IMG/VR virus record: IMGVR_UViG_3300020385_000660
Coordinates: 1-64,000 of that record
From: a virus
DNA length: 64,000 nucleotides
Direction: 5' to 3' (one strand)
Every line of letters begins with the position of its first letter. The stretch's first letter is position 1. The position numbers and the translations under genes are program-made. This document shows positions 14,175-25,900 of this stretch, in pieces. Below the pieces are notes generated by a model. The model had not been told where the DNA came from. It was given only the letters and a program-made list of their open reading frames with translations, and did no database searches.

Positions 14175-15284
14175 ATGAGTGAAGAACACGATGAAATTGC
14201 GCTAGACGACATCACTATAGACGATGTAGTTGCAGGAGATACTGCAGACGCAATAACAGATGGCCTAGATTTACCAATGGCGGAGCCTGAAGACCCGGAA
14301 GCTCCAGAGCCTGAACAAGTCGAAGAAACAGAAGAAACAGAAGAAACAGAAGAAGAAAATGTTTTAGATGGTATAGATCCGGATATACCTGAAGAAGAGG
14401 AGGAGGAAGAAGAAGAAGAAGATGAAGAAGATGAAGAAGGTAATGCTACTGTAGTTTCTGAAGTTTTAGATAAGCTAGGGTATGACCCTGAAGAAGAGTA
14501 CGAAGATACTCCCGAAGGATTAGCTGCAATGACAAAAGATATTGCATCCCAAATGGCTGATGAAAGGATTGATAATGTTTTAGAGAACTTTCCTTTAGTA
14601 AAACAACACTTAGAGTATGTGTTACAAGGAGGAGAATCTCAACAATTTATGACAGCTCATGATCCTAATATGGATTATGAAAAATTTAATTTAGAAGAAG
14701 ATGACGCAGCGTCACAGAAAGTTATTCTTTCAAATTATTTTGAATTAAAAGGTCATGATAAAGAATTTATAAATGAGTTACTAGAAGATTACGAAGATAC
14801 TGGTAAACTTTATAAAAAGGCAGATGCGGCCAAGGCAGCTTTAGGAAAGTACCAACAGCAACAACGTGAAGAGATGTATGAAGAGCAACGTCAACAAAAC
14901 ATAGAATCGCAAAAAGAGAAAACGCAGTTTTGGGATGGCATTGCAGGAAAGATAGAAGAGTCACAGGATTTAGCAGGTATTTCTATACCTCAGAGAGAAA
15001 AAAATAAGTTTTTTAACTACATCTCTAAACCTGTGAATCAAGATGGATTAACTCAACGCGATATAGATCATTCGGAAGCAGACATTGATGTAAAACTTGC
15101 GATTGACTATTTAATGTACAAAGGGTTTGATTTAAAAGGGTTAATAAACTCAAAAGCAAAAACTCAGAGTGCAAGAACACTAAGAGAAAAGCTTTCAGGT
15201 AGACAGGAGTCTATTAAAAGCGCTAAAAAAGCTACAAGAAGAACTACTAAGTTTAATGTAGATGATTTAGATCTTAGTATTTAA
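14175..15284 (+). CDS. Acidic scaffold-like protein
   Basis: A 369-residue protein lying immediately before the major capsid gene. Residues 1-95 are extremely acidic, with long Glu runs (about residues 72-92). Residues 200-260 are helical and Gln/Glu/Lys-rich (coiled coil). The C terminus is basic (REKLSGRQESIKSAKKATRR), a layout typical of capsid scaffolds that bind capsid protein through a basic tail. No maturation protease was recognised nearby, so how it would be removed is unknown. Confidence 0.7.
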   Translation: MSEEHDEIALDDITIDDVVAGDTADAITDGLDLPMAEPEDPEAPEPEQVEETEETEETEEENVLDGIDPDIPEEEEEEEEEEDEEDEEGNATVVSEVLDKLGYDPEEEYEDTPEGLAAMTKDIASQMADERIDNVLENFPLVKQHLEYVLQGGESQQFMTAHDPNMDYEKFNLEEDDAASQKVILSNYFELKGHDKEFINELLEDYEDTGKLYKKADAAKAALGKYQQQQREEMYEEQRQQNIESQKEKTQFWDGIAGKIEESQDLAGISIPQREKNKFFNYISKPVNQDGLTQRDIDHSEADIDVKLAIDYLMYKGFDLKGLINSKAKTQSARTLREKLSGRQESIKSAKKATRRTTKFNVDDLDLSI

Positions 15285-15326
15285 TAACGGCAATATTTAA
15301 ACTTTGCATATATAAATTAATTAAAA

Positions 15327-16754
15327 ATGGCAGTAAACGGAAACAACATCAGTGTTAGAAAGAATTTCTACAATGATTCGCAAATGACTGATATGAACAG
15401 TCTTGCAAATGCTATGATGTCTAAGCCAACTGAATTGTCACCGATAATAACACACCTAGCTGGTAAAGAAGATAAGCGTTTTCCGCTTTCATTTTTAACT
15501 GAGGGTGTAGGAAATGTTAAATCTATTGATAGATTTGAATATGAATATCGTGTTAAGACTCACAGGTTGACTACTAGACCTCTCGCAAAAGCACATGGTG
15601 CAGGTTCTAATTTTTATTTAGAATTTGCTGATAAATGGTTTATTAAAGATTACGTATTAGTAAATCAACACGGAGAACAAGTACGAATTATGGCTGCTCC
15701 AGAAGCAGTAGGTTCTAATTATCGTTACCAAGTACAACAAATAAATCCAGATCCATCAGCTACAATTACAGCAGGTGAAATTGGAGATCTTTGGGCTCAA
15801 ATGTATGCGCCTGTAGGAGTTGACTTCTCTCGTGGTAATGCATCTAACTGGGAAGTTCCTGGTAAGGTTCGTAACAAGATTGGTACTATTCGTAAATCAT
15901 ACCACATGTCTGGTAATGCTAAAGACTTTGTAGCTGAATTTACACTTCCTAAGCGAGGTGGAGGTTCTACAAAACTTTGGATGGACTACGAAGAATATCA
16001 ACACATGCTTAACTTCAAAGAAGAGTGTGAAATGTACTACTGGTACGGTCAAAAAACTTATGACTCTACAGGTAAAACTACTATGAAAGATGAAAACGGA
16101 CAACCAGTTGTTGTTGGTCCTGGTCTTTTAGAGCAGATTGTAAATAAAGATTCTTACTCTACCTTAACGGAGGCTAAGATTAAAAATATCATTGGTGACT
16201 TATTCTACGGAATGACAGACGCTAATGCTAAGCAAGTTACTTTGTACACAGGTACTGGTGGAGCGCGTGAATTTGACGAAGCTCTTAAAGGTCACATGGG
16301 TGATGGAGGTAACTCTTGGAAAGTTGGTGGTGAAAACCGCTTTATCACAGGTTCAGGTCGTAGCTTAGGTGTTACTGGTTACTTTACTTCTTATGATCAC
16401 GTAGATGGTCATTCAGTAAAAGTAGTTAAACTACCTATGTTTGATCATGGTCCTATTGCTGATGCTCGTGCTAAGCACCCTGTTACAGGATACTCTCTTG
16501 AATCATACCGTATGGTATTTGTTGATCAGTCTAACTATGACGGTCAAGCAAACGTACAAATGATTTCTAAGAAAGGTCGTGAAATGATGAGATGGTGTGT
16601 TGCCGGTTCAGTTGTACCTCGTGGGTTTGATTCTGGTTCTGCTAGAGCATCCGACGTGGATGGTGCTTCTGTACACATGTTAAAGACTGCAGGTATCGTT
16701 CTTAAACGATTCGACACGTCTCTTGACATTGAATGTACAGCTGTATCACTATAA
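15327..16754 (+). CDS. Major capsid protein (crAss-like, HK97 fold expected)
   Basis: A 475-residue protein. Position (after scaffold, followed by a strong terminator) and the crAss-type N-terminal order, SPIITHLAGKEDKRFPLSFL then RFEYEYRVKTHRL, support the major capsid protein. Codon use differs from neighbours: more CGT for Arg, GGT, AAC and TTC, less AGA, as expected for a very highly expressed gene. No cleavage site or protease domain is evident. Confidence 0.85.
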   Translation: MAVNGNNISVRKNFYNDSQMTDMNSLANAMMSKPTELSPIITHLAGKEDKRFPLSFLTEGVGNVKSIDRFEYEYRVKTHRLTTRPLAKAHGAGSNFYLEFADKWFIKDYVLVNQHGEQVRIMAAPEAVGSNYRYQVQQINPDPSATITAGEIGDLWAQMYAPVGVDFSRGNASNWEVPGKVRNKIGTIRKSYHMSGNAKDFVAEFTLPKRGGGSTKLWMDYEEYQHMLNFKEECEMYYWYGQKTYDSTGKTTMKDENGQPVVVGPGLLEQIVNKDSYSTLTEAKIKNIIGDLFYGMTDANAKQVTLYTGTGGAREFDEALKGHMGDGGNSWKVGGENRFITGSGRSLGVTGYFTSYDHVDGHSVKVVKLPMFDHGPIADARAKHPVTGYSLESYRMVFVDQSNYDGQANVQMISKKGREMMRWCVAGSVVPRGFDSGSARASDVDGASVHMLKTAGIVLKRFDTSLDIECTAVSL

Positions 16755-16799
16755 GAAGGCGTTAATCGCGTGTCTATATATTGGTTTTTTGGTTGAGTT

Positions 16800-16825
16800 G
16801 TGGGGGAGTAATCCCCCACTTCTTT
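16800..16825 (+). terminator. Strong intrinsic terminator after the capsid gene
   Basis: GTGGGGGA (16800-16807), tetraloop GTAA, TCCCCCAC (16812-16819): a perfect 8-bp GC-rich stem, then TTCTTT. Likely limits read-through and helps keep capsid message in excess. Confidence 0.85.
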
Positions 16826-16887
16826 AACTTAATTATAGGAGAGTTATACTTTACATCCATTAATTAAAACTTTAAAAGTACTAGATT

Positions 16888-17691
16888 ATGAGTAAAAAAA
16901 TATTTTTACGACGTAAGGAGATTAATAATCACTTACCAAAAGAGATACTAGCTGATGCTGTATCTAAATTAAGTAGTGTCTATGTAAATAGACAACCATT
17001 GAAGGGATTATCTCTAGAGGACGAAAAAAAATATCTTAACGGTATTTTAGATGTTTCTCCGGACCATCAAGACTGGCCAAAACATACAAAAAAATATTGG
17101 GCAGAATTATCAATACCTGTAGGATTTACAGGAGTTGAATTAGAAGTTGGGACTGACTCGAAAGGGGATCCTATTAGAATTATGGATTGGCTTAAATATC
17201 AATTTGCTATAAAACATCCTTATGTTGCTATGTCAGAAAAAGAAATGACAGGAAGACAAAAATTTTATATTCTTGACACAACAAAAGCAGAGAAAAGTAA
17301 ATTCAATTCTATCCAACTTAGAAAAGATGCGGATAAGGAGTTTATTAAATTATCATCTGATAAGAAAGGTATGAAGCGTGTATTACGATTAATATCTGAT
17401 CATAATCCAGATAGATTAACTGATGAGCAAATTGAAACAACTTTGTATGATATAAAAGATAAAGAACCTAAGCGATTTATAAAAATAGCTATTGATAAAC
17501 ACTTAGAAATTAAAGCAGAAATTGAAGAAATGGTATCTGCAGGAGTTTTAAGAAAAATTGGTAATCAAGTTATTTTTATAGATGAAGTGCTAGGTGAAAC
17601 AATGGAAGATACTGTAGTCTTTTTAAAGAATAAAAAGAATTCAGGAAAACTAACAACTTTAAGAGCAAAACTTAAAGAAGTAGCAATTTAA
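16888..17691 (+). CDS. Structural-block protein, unknown function
   Basis: A 267-residue Lys-rich protein between the capsid gene and a ring-like protein. It has helical segments (DADKEFIKLSSDKKGMKRVL; IEEMVSAGVLRKIGNQVIFI), the last reading like a small winged-helix end. Not recognised. The position in the head-tail connector block suggests a head completion or internal protein. Confidence 0.7.
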   Translation: MSKKIFLRRKEINNHLPKEILADAVSKLSSVYVNRQPLKGLSLEDEKKYLNGILDVSPDHQDWPKHTKKYWAELSIPVGFTGVELEVGTDSKGDPIRIMDWLKYQFAIKHPYVAMSEKEMTGRQKFYILDTTKAEKSKFNSIQLRKDADKEFIKLSSDKKGMKRVLRLISDHNPDRLTDEQIETTLYDIKDKEPKRFIKIAIDKHLEIKAEIEEMVSAGVLRKIGNQVIFIDEVLGETMEDTVVFLKNKKNSGKLTTLRAKLKEVAI

Positions 17692-17711
17692 TGTAATGGA
17701 ATAATATACTA

Positions 17712-18461
17712 ATGAATATTACGGAAATGCATTTGGCGGTTCAGCAAGGAGTGGATAAGATTAATTCATTCCAAGCTGACACGCTTTTACCTCAAGAAAT
17801 AGATTTAGAGCTTAATAAAGCTATTGATAAATTTATTAATCTTAAATATGGTAAAAACAATTTATATGGTAAAGGTTTTGAAGAATCTCAAAAAAGAGTT
17901 GACGATCTTAGAGCTATTGTAAAAACTGAAAAAATAAAATTTAAATACCTTGAGGAATCTGTGCACAATTCGCATGTTTATTTTTCAGATGAGCTCCCAA
18001 GCGATTACAGGTATTTAGTTAAAACATTATGCACTGTTTATTGCAATAAAAGTTGCTCAACTTTAACTTGGCAACAACAAATTCTAGAAGAGCTTATTCC
18101 AGGTAATAGTAGAAAGATAGGATTAGTATCAGCTAAATTTGTTCAGCATGATGACATCCATTCGTTTTTAGCAGATCCATTTAATACAACTAAAAGAAAT
18201 AAACCATTAATTGTTTTTGAAGGTAATGGAATAAAAGCCTACACTAATGATATATTTATAATAGACTCCTTAAAATTAACATACATAAAAAACCCTGCCA
18301 AAGTTTCATTATCTTTGGATACTGGTATAGAATCTGTTGATTGTGAGCTTGCAGAGCACACACATCAAGAGATTGTAGATATGACAATTAATAGCATCTT
18401 AGAAGGTATTTCGGATCTAAGATACAAAACTCAGCAAATTGAGTTAGGTAAAAACGAATAA
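17712..18461 (+). CDS. Connector/ring-like structural protein
   Basis: A 249-residue protein. The N terminus (MHLAVQQGVDKINSFQADTL, then LPQEIDLELNKAIDKFI) has the helical pattern of crAss-like adaptor or ring proteins that stack below the portal. The central part is beta-rich. The related-looking genes at 43227 and 45539 share the general plan of a helical start followed by a beta domain. Assigned by context and pattern, not by a diagnostic motif. Confidence 0.6.
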   Translation: MNITEMHLAVQQGVDKINSFQADTLLPQEIDLELNKAIDKFINLKYGKNNLYGKGFEESQKRVDDLRAIVKTEKIKFKYLEESVHNSHVYFSDELPSDYRYLVKTLCTVYCNKSCSTLTWQQQILEELIPGNSRKIGLVSAKFVQHDDIHSFLADPFNTTKRNKPLIVFEGNGIKAYTNDIFIIDSLKLTYIKNPAKVSLSLDTGIESVDCELAEHTHQEIVDMTINSILEGISDLRYKTQQIELGKNE

Positions 18462-18498
18462 TATTAAAATTATATATTAATTAAAATTTTTGTCAAAT

Positions 18499-19413
18499 AT
18501 GAGACAAGTAATAGTAAGTAAAGTAGGTGCGGGAGTAAGCGCAAAAACGTCGGTAGGCGCACCTCAATTTCAAGTTCTAAATGCTGATGGTGTTTGGACT
18601 TTATGGGCAGCAGTTTCAACAGATGTTGATCCATTATACCGAATTTTTAAAGCTGGGGACGCAGATAATGCGGCACAAGTATCTCCTCCTTTTAGAAAAT
18701 CAGCAATACAATCTTGCGTGGCAACACACACTGCACCATCTAGTCCGCAAACTAGTACGCTAACGCCAACTGCGGGTGTAGTTAATGAGAAATTTATTTT
18801 AAAAATTATTGAAACTTCTGGAGGTTATGAGCCGTTTCCACGAGTAAATATTGAAATTTCTACTGCTACAGCTACAGTTAATGCTACAGCTACAGCTATT
18901 AATACTGCAGTAGCGGCAGCAATTGCGGTTAAAGGAAGTGTTGCTTCTAAAATTATGGCATCTTCTAGTAATCCGACAGGAACGTGTGCTATTATAGCTA
19001 AAGACGGTATGCGTCTTGAGTTTGCATTAGATGCTCAGGATTCAACAGTAGCAATATCAAATGCTAAAACAAATGCAGTAGCTGGTGTTGGTGTTGGTGC
19101 TGATATTATTAAAGAAGAAAAATTACAACAAGGTCGTGAGTACTCTGGGTACGATCGATTAGTTGCATTTGATACTTTTGCAGATGTTACTGTTGCAGTA
19201 TCAGGTGATACTTATCACTTAATTAAATTCATTGTTAAAAATGATGCTCCAAATCAAATTAATGGAGTTGATAACATGCGTGAAATTAAAGTTTATCTTG
19301 ATGAAGGTGCTACTAGTGATATTTACGATTTAGTAGATGGAGCAGGTACTGGTTTTGGTAGTGCTATTAAAGACGAAGGTCTTGTAGGAGCTGCTATTAC
19401 TTTTGATGCATAA
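18499..19413 (+). CDS. Probable virion decoration or head protein
   Basis: A 304-residue protein using the ATG at 18499; an in-frame TTG at 18490 only adds three residues. Ala/Thr/Ser/Val-rich with an internal alternating Ala/Thr stretch (TATATVNATATAINTAVAAA), typical of beta-rich secreted or virion surface proteins. It ends with a beta-rich DIYDLVDGAGTGFG region. Followed by a very strong terminator, like the capsid gene, so possibly also a high-copy structural protein. Function otherwise unknown. Confidence 0.65.
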   Translation: MRQVIVSKVGAGVSAKTSVGAPQFQVLNADGVWTLWAAVSTDVDPLYRIFKAGDADNAAQVSPPFRKSAIQSCVATHTAPSSPQTSTLTPTAGVVNEKFILKIIETSGGYEPFPRVNIEISTATATVNATATAINTAVAAAIAVKGSVASKIMASSSNPTGTCAIIAKDGMRLEFALDAQDSTVAISNAKTNAVAGVGVGADIIKEEKLQQGREYSGYDRLVAFDTFADVTVAVSGDTYHLIKFIVKNDAPNQINGVDNMREIKVYLDEGATSDIYDLVDGAGTGFGSAIKDEGLVGAAITFDA

Positions 19414-19424
19414 TTATTAATATT

Positions 19425-19460
19425 AATTATAAGGGGACAGGTGCCCCTTATAATTTTTTT
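19425..19460 (+). terminator. Very strong intrinsic terminator
   Basis: A 12-bp perfect stem (19425-19436 with 19444-19455; core ATTATAAGGGG) with a 7-nt loop, followed by an unbroken T7 tract ending at 19460. It separates the head block from the fibre block. Confidence 0.9.
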
Positions 19461-19478
19461 CATTTTTAATTTTTTACT

Positions 19479-19976
19479 ATGGCAATAGTTATTGACGCTA
19501 ATTTTACTGGAAACTGCCAAGATTTATTGGTTAGTCTAACTGGGCAAAATACTGCACTTCCACATAAAGTTTTTTTAAAACACGTATCAGATTCAACTTC
19601 TGTAGAGCATTCCGGAACTATTTTACCTGGAGCTACAGAACCTCATGCATTTATGGGGTTAAGTAAAGGTGGTGTGTATCAAATAGAAATACGAGATGCA
19701 GATGTAGTTTTAGCTAGAAAATATGTAGTATCTACATGCGCAGTTGATAAATGCCTAGTCTTATTAACAGATAAGTTATTAAGTTGCGGGTGTACAAGTC
19801 CCGCGTGCTCTGCTATTCTTAACAAAGCACAAAAAATAATGTTACTAATAAAATCAGCTGTATCTACAGCATCCAGAATACTAAGAGAAGAGGATTTAGT
19901 ACTTGTGCAAGATGCTCAAGCACAATATAGAAAGGCTGTTCAAATGTGTGATGGTAACTGTGATTGCGGATGCTAA
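19479..19976 (+). CDS. Cys-rich structural-type protein
   Basis: A 165-residue protein. The N-terminal half is beta-rich (VFLKHVSDSTSVEHSGTIL; VYQIEIRDADVVLARKYVV). The C-terminal half is helical with many Cys (CGCTSPACSAIL; MCDGNCDCGC at the end). It sits 10 bases before the giant repeat gene and may be its partner or chaperone. The terminal CxxxCxCxC cluster suggests metal or disulfide binding. No family recognised. Confidence 0.7.
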   Translation: MAIVIDANFTGNCQDLLVSLTGQNTALPHKVFLKHVSDSTSVEHSGTILPGATEPHAFMGLSKGGVYQIEIRDADVVLARKYVVSTCAVDKCLVLLTDKLLSCGCTSPACSAILNKAQKIMLLIKSAVSTASRILREEDLVLVQDAQAQYRKAVQMCDGNCDCGC

Positions 19977-19986
19977 TATAATTTAA

Positions 19987-22900
19987 ATGGCTGCAAAAAA
20001 TTGGATCTTATCCAAGCCTGTTACAGGTAAGGTTATAGAATTACGATCTGGAAGCGAGGTTCTAGTTGTAAATGAGGTATATAATTTTTCTTTACCTACT
20101 CTCAAAGGAGTATTAATTAATCAAAAAGATTATAGACATGCAGCACTAGATGGTACTGTAACTACATACCAGTTTGAAAAATTTGCTGCAATTTTACCTA
20201 AGTTAGCTTTTAAAGTAAAAGCAGTTCTTGGAGTTGATAAATATATTATTGAATATTTATCTGACGATAGACTTTTAAATTTACCACCTACAACTATTCC
20301 GTTAAGTTATTTTACTAGAGGTGAAGTTACATATTTTGATGAAGATAGTCAAAAAGAAGTAACTTACATGATACCAACAAGACTTTATGAAGTACCAAGT
20401 CTTGTAGGAATTTTAGATGAAAGGTGTTTAAATTATACACCTCTTAGTCAGACAGATACAGGGTTTACAGGAGAGTGTATTCTTAATCCGGATACATTTA
20501 TAGATGCATGTACTGATGGAAGAGCTTGGAATAGCTTAAAAACTTCTAATCAAAAGAGTAGCCTTGAAGTTTATGAAGCCTCTTGTAAATATGACTATAC
20601 CGGGTTTGAAAGCGAACAAGCTTTACTAAGAGATCCTTCTGTTAATGCAGCCGCTAGAAACGGATTCAATTATATTGATATAGTTTATGGAGAAATAAGC
20701 TACGGCGTTTATCAATTAGGTCTTGGAATTTCACCATATTTAACAGGAGTTACCGGAAGCTATTGGGATCTATCTTATGATCCTGCTGTAGGTTTTGATG
20801 CTACTGATGGGTATGATGACGCGACTATGCCTACAGTAACACTTGCTCCAGGTACTCATGTTATTGCTGTGCAAGTTGACGCTGCAGGTGGTACAAGTTT
20901 TATAGACTCTGTAACAATAATTGTTTCACCAAATCTGAGTGGTTGTACTGATCCTAATGCTTCTAATTATAATGTTAATGCAACTGTTGATGACGGCAGC
21001 TGTATAGCTATGCTTAAAGGGTGTATGGATGACGGAACATCTTTTAGTAATACTTATTACACAGGAGGTTTTCCTGTAGTTCAAAGTGTTGTTCCAGCAA
21101 TACCTGGGCAAGCAGCTTCAAATTATAATTCTGCGGTAACTCAACATTCCCCTCAAATGTGTACATATAAAATTTGTACTGATGCTGGGGCAAATAATTA
21201 CAAAAATCCTGACGATATAGTTAATACTGATCCTTCTGATGGTACCACTTTTCCTTTAAATCAAACTGTTCAAGTAGATCCGACAGGACCTTGTACATAT
21301 GAAGGGCAAGTTAATGGTTGTACGGATCCAGGAATTTCAAATGCTTCATTCTATAATCCAGGAAATATATACAATACATTTACAGTTGCAACTACCACAG
21401 GATCTACTGCGGTAGGAGGTAATGTAACTATGGATCCTGATAATTCTCATTGGAATTTTAATCCACATGCAAATACTCAAAGTGGGAGATGTATACCAAA
21501 ATTTATAGGGTGTTTAGATCCTTTAGCTTCTAACTATGTAACTCCTACAGGTAATCCAGATATAGATGTAAACTGGCATATACCTTCAATGTGTGAATAT
21601 AGTGCTTGTTCAGATTCAAGTGCAGATAATCAACATCATCTTGATGGTGGCGCTACTGCTACAGATATTACTGTTGCAGGAGTTGATGATTGGGGATACA
21701 AAGCAGATGGAAGTAGTTGGAGTGAAACAGAATATTGGATAGCTGAAGATTTAGGAACAAATACTACTTTAACTACTAGTAGTGCTCAATATAATGAAGA
21801 CAATACATTATGTACTTTTGATGTAGGATTAGACGATATTTGCGGCGCAGGCTCTCCTCAAATACTTGAAGATGCTGTATCTCAAGCTCTTCAATCTAAT
21901 CAAATTGGTTATAATAATACAGCTGTTGTGGTAGGTACTTATGCAGGGCAATTAGATCCAAGTACAGGTAATGCTTGTTTAAGCCAACTAACTGCAACAC
22001 AGTCGGCAACAGTTGCTGGTATTTCTTATCAACAAGTTACTCAAGAAAAAGTTTTTTGCCAAGTTATTAGTGCTAGTAACCCTGTTTTATATTTAACAAA
22101 TCCAGAAATTAATGGTACAATCGTTTGGAACTATACTGGAAGTACAGGAGGAGGAGCAGATATAAATATAACTAATATTTCTGATACTGATGCTTCAAAT
22201 GTATCTAACGCTTTAACTGCGGCTAATTATAACAATAGTTTAAGTCCAACAGCATATTACTATTTTAGAGTTATAAGCGCTGAAGATGATCCTGTTAATG
22301 GATTAACGTTATCACGAGATTTTGGAACTAATCCTATTATAGCTTTATTTGATGATGCTAATATTACAAAAGTAGGATACCAACAAGGATCTTATTACTA
22401 TGTTCCTGGCGGAGCAGTTAGTAATTTCCAAGCAGGAGATTCAAATATTGATATTCCAATAGGGTTTGCTGTAGGTACAGATTCAGATGGTAATATATTA
22501 AGTTCTACACAAAGTGGTGCAGGAGGCGGCGGTAATAATTGTAGTCATGCGACTATAGATAATGGTACGGCTGCTGCAGAACCAATGTATACAATATACA
22601 GGGTAGAGGTAGCTAATATGTGCGCATATACTGCTTTAAATTTTGTAATTGATGCAGATTTATCAAATGTGCCAGATGAAATTACAATTAATAACACACC
22701 AGTTTTTGAAGGTTCATCAGTAGGATGTACAGACCCAACTGCAACAAATTATAATTCATCAGCAACTTCGCAAGATTTGGCAGCTAATTATATGTTTGGG
22801 CCAGGCCTTCCATACACATGGCCAATGGCATTATCTGATGGGTATTGTTATATAGAAGGATGTGTAGACGAGTATTACACAGCAGCAGATCCGTCAAATA

Positions 22901-25900
22901 ATTTAATAGTAAGTAGCAGTCTTATATCGGGCACAGATATACCATTACAAGTAGGTATTTATATGCCAGATTTAGGTGGTTACATATATAGAATTTACAA
23001 CGGAGAAGTATGGATTGTTTCTATAGTAGATCTTGGTAATAGCGCTGAGTACACTTATGATGGCGCACTAGGTGCAGTAGCAGCTTATGACGGGGGAGGA
23101 TTTAATGACTGGGAGTTACCTGACGCTGAAAACTTAGTTGCCATATATAACAATGTAAGTAGTCCAACTAGTCGTGTAGATATTATTATAGATCCTGATG
23201 AATATTGGAGCAGTACTCTTCATTCAGAAGGTTATGCGCATACGTATAATTTTGCATCCGGTCCAACTTTAACTACTCCTAGAATAGTTTCATATGAAAC
23301 TCAAGTAAGAGCAGTTAGAAGTGTTCCATTATCTGAAGTTATTGATATTACTACTTACAATGATAATTGTGGTAGCGGAATTAATCAGTATGGTTGTACA
23401 GATCCGGCGGCATCAAATTATGTTGCAGGCGCTACTGCAAGTCCAATAGTAGGAGATATTTCTTCTAATTGTACATATGGATTTCATATAGAAGATTGGA
23501 CTGAAGGAACTAATAATTACAACGATCAAATAATTGCTTTAGGATATACAGATACAGTAGATGAGGATGGTACAGTAATTAGTACAGCATCTGAAAATTT
23601 TGCAAATGGGCAACTTAGCTATTCTGAGCAAGTAGGATATGAGCCATACGGAACATTTATAATTCATTATAGCAGTGTTCATGCGTGGAACCACCCTACA
23701 AAACAAGGGGTTATCCTTCCTTCGGAGCCTACTTGCTTGTCAGATAGGTTAGTACCATTTATTCCTATACAAGTGTCAAATGGAACTCCATCATCAGTAA
23801 CTGCTGACCCAAATTTAAATTTTGGTTATAATCAAGATGGTGGTTTTTATACTAATAGAGTGCAAGTAATTGGTAAAAAAGATTCTAATACAGATACTAT
23901 TAATTACACTTTGTATGCTACTAATCCAGAATTAGATTCTCAGTATTTTTATCAACTACAATCAGGATCTCATTTAGCTTCAAATGAATCTACATATTTA
24001 TTAGGAAATTCTACTAGTAGTATACTTGGTGCTATAACTTCAGAAAGCGCTCATTCACTAGCTGAACAATTCGCAAGTGCGGGATATGTTAGTAGTGATA
24101 ATGGAGGATTTACAAGAAAATCTAACCATGCGTATTATTTTAGATTTGATAAAAATTTATCTTATTCTATAAATCCTAACACTGGGTTAGATTGGACTCC
24201 TTCAGAAATGCTTAATGATCTTTTTGGAAATACAAATGTTTTTATAAAAGATATGCTCGGCGATGCTTATTGGCCAGCTTTAAATTTTCATAATCTAAAC
24301 AGCTATAACGTTAATTCACTTGACCCTCAATCTAATTTATATTATAGCGATGATGCTGATTATCAGCATCTATCATTTGGAAATTTTTTAAGTTCTAGGT
24401 ACGATGAGCCTACAACTGGCAATGAATTAATTACTGATTATAATTTTCCAGATAATAATGGTGGAGGAGAATGGACTGTAGTAGGTGCGACTGCGGTAGG
24501 ACCAATTACTTTTGTTGATTCTGGAGGCGGAGATTATGTAGCAAGACGCACAAGTACTGGAAATGCAATAACAGGGTTACAACAACAAATAGCTGTAACT
24601 CCAGGTAAAAAATACAGCATAACTTATAAGAAAAAAGTAAATATAGCTGGCACAGATACATCTTATTTTGATTATGCTAAAACGTATGTTGAGATAGTAC
24701 CTGATGGCACTAATTATGGGGAAGCAATCGAATACGCTGCTAATCAATATTTTACTGATGGTACAGAACAAACTGTTACAGATACTTTTACTTATGTAGG
24801 ATCAGCAACTTCTATTTATGTTGTTTTATATCTCTCAGGTCCTTGGGAAGGAGACATTACTGAGTTTAGCATTAAACAAGTAGACGAGTATCCAGATGGG
24901 TATATTACGCAAGAGTTTAGAGATAACACTGTTGCATGTAATGATGCAAAAACTCCTGGATATTATCTATACCAATTAATTCCTGATGGTAGTCTTGATA
25001 CATATGATTTTTCTCCATATTTTGAATATCAAGATGAGGTATCAGGATGTATGGATGATACAGCATTAAATTATAATTCTGATGCTACACTAACTCAAGG
25101 TAACTACAATGATTGTTTATATTATTTAACTTCTTGTGATGGTACTAATCCAGAAATTACAGTAACTCCTCATGACGATACAGCTGTAAATGGAGTTGGA
25201 TGTGCTCAAGCTTATGATGTAACTGTAAATGCGTGTCCAAGTGTAATATCTAACGCTCAAATATCTATAGTGTTAGGTCAGTTACAAACTAATAACACTA
25301 ATTCTGATATAGCTTTACCTAACGGTGATATACTTCCAGCTTTACAATCAGTGTATGTGCCTGTACTACAAATTGTAGATATTGAACCTTGTATTGAAGG
25401 TATTCAACAAGATGATTCTCCAGCAGTAATAGCGTCATTTACATATGATCCTACTTCTGAAGATTACCAATTTGCTAGTATATCTAACGAAGCTAATATT
25501 TCATATATTACTGGAGGAGTAGGTATAGCGCCTAATTCAGATATAACATACTCGTCTCAATTCCAAATTCAATACGATGAGTATTATACAGATCCTGATG
25601 GTAATATTTTATTTGGAGGACCTAATGAGATAAGCTATGAGTTTAGTGACTCTACATTATATAATGATAACTCTTTAATATCACCTATTATTGATGGGTG
25701 TACTACTGTGGAGTCATTTAATTATAATCCTAATGCTACTTGTGACGATGGTAGTTGTTTAGAGTATGTTTACGGATGTACAAATCCATTAGCATTTAAT
25801 TACAATTCGGATGCAAATACAAATGACGGAACTTGTATTCCTTATGTATACGGGTGTACAGACACTGAAGCTACTAACTATACGTATAATGTAAATGAAG

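Noticed and set aside
14175-15284. Capsid maturation protease fused to the scaffold
   Set aside because: No serine-protease (Ser-His) motif visible; the protein is acidic and coiled coil only.
20926-21111. Antisense frames inside the giant protein gene (also near 24577, 27711, 33787, 35077)
   Set aside because: Shadows of a low-stop, repetitive coding region; no independent signals.
22930-23335. Diversity-generating retroelement variable region
   Set aside because: Fold candidate only; no reverse transcriptase, template repeat or accessory gene was found in the window.
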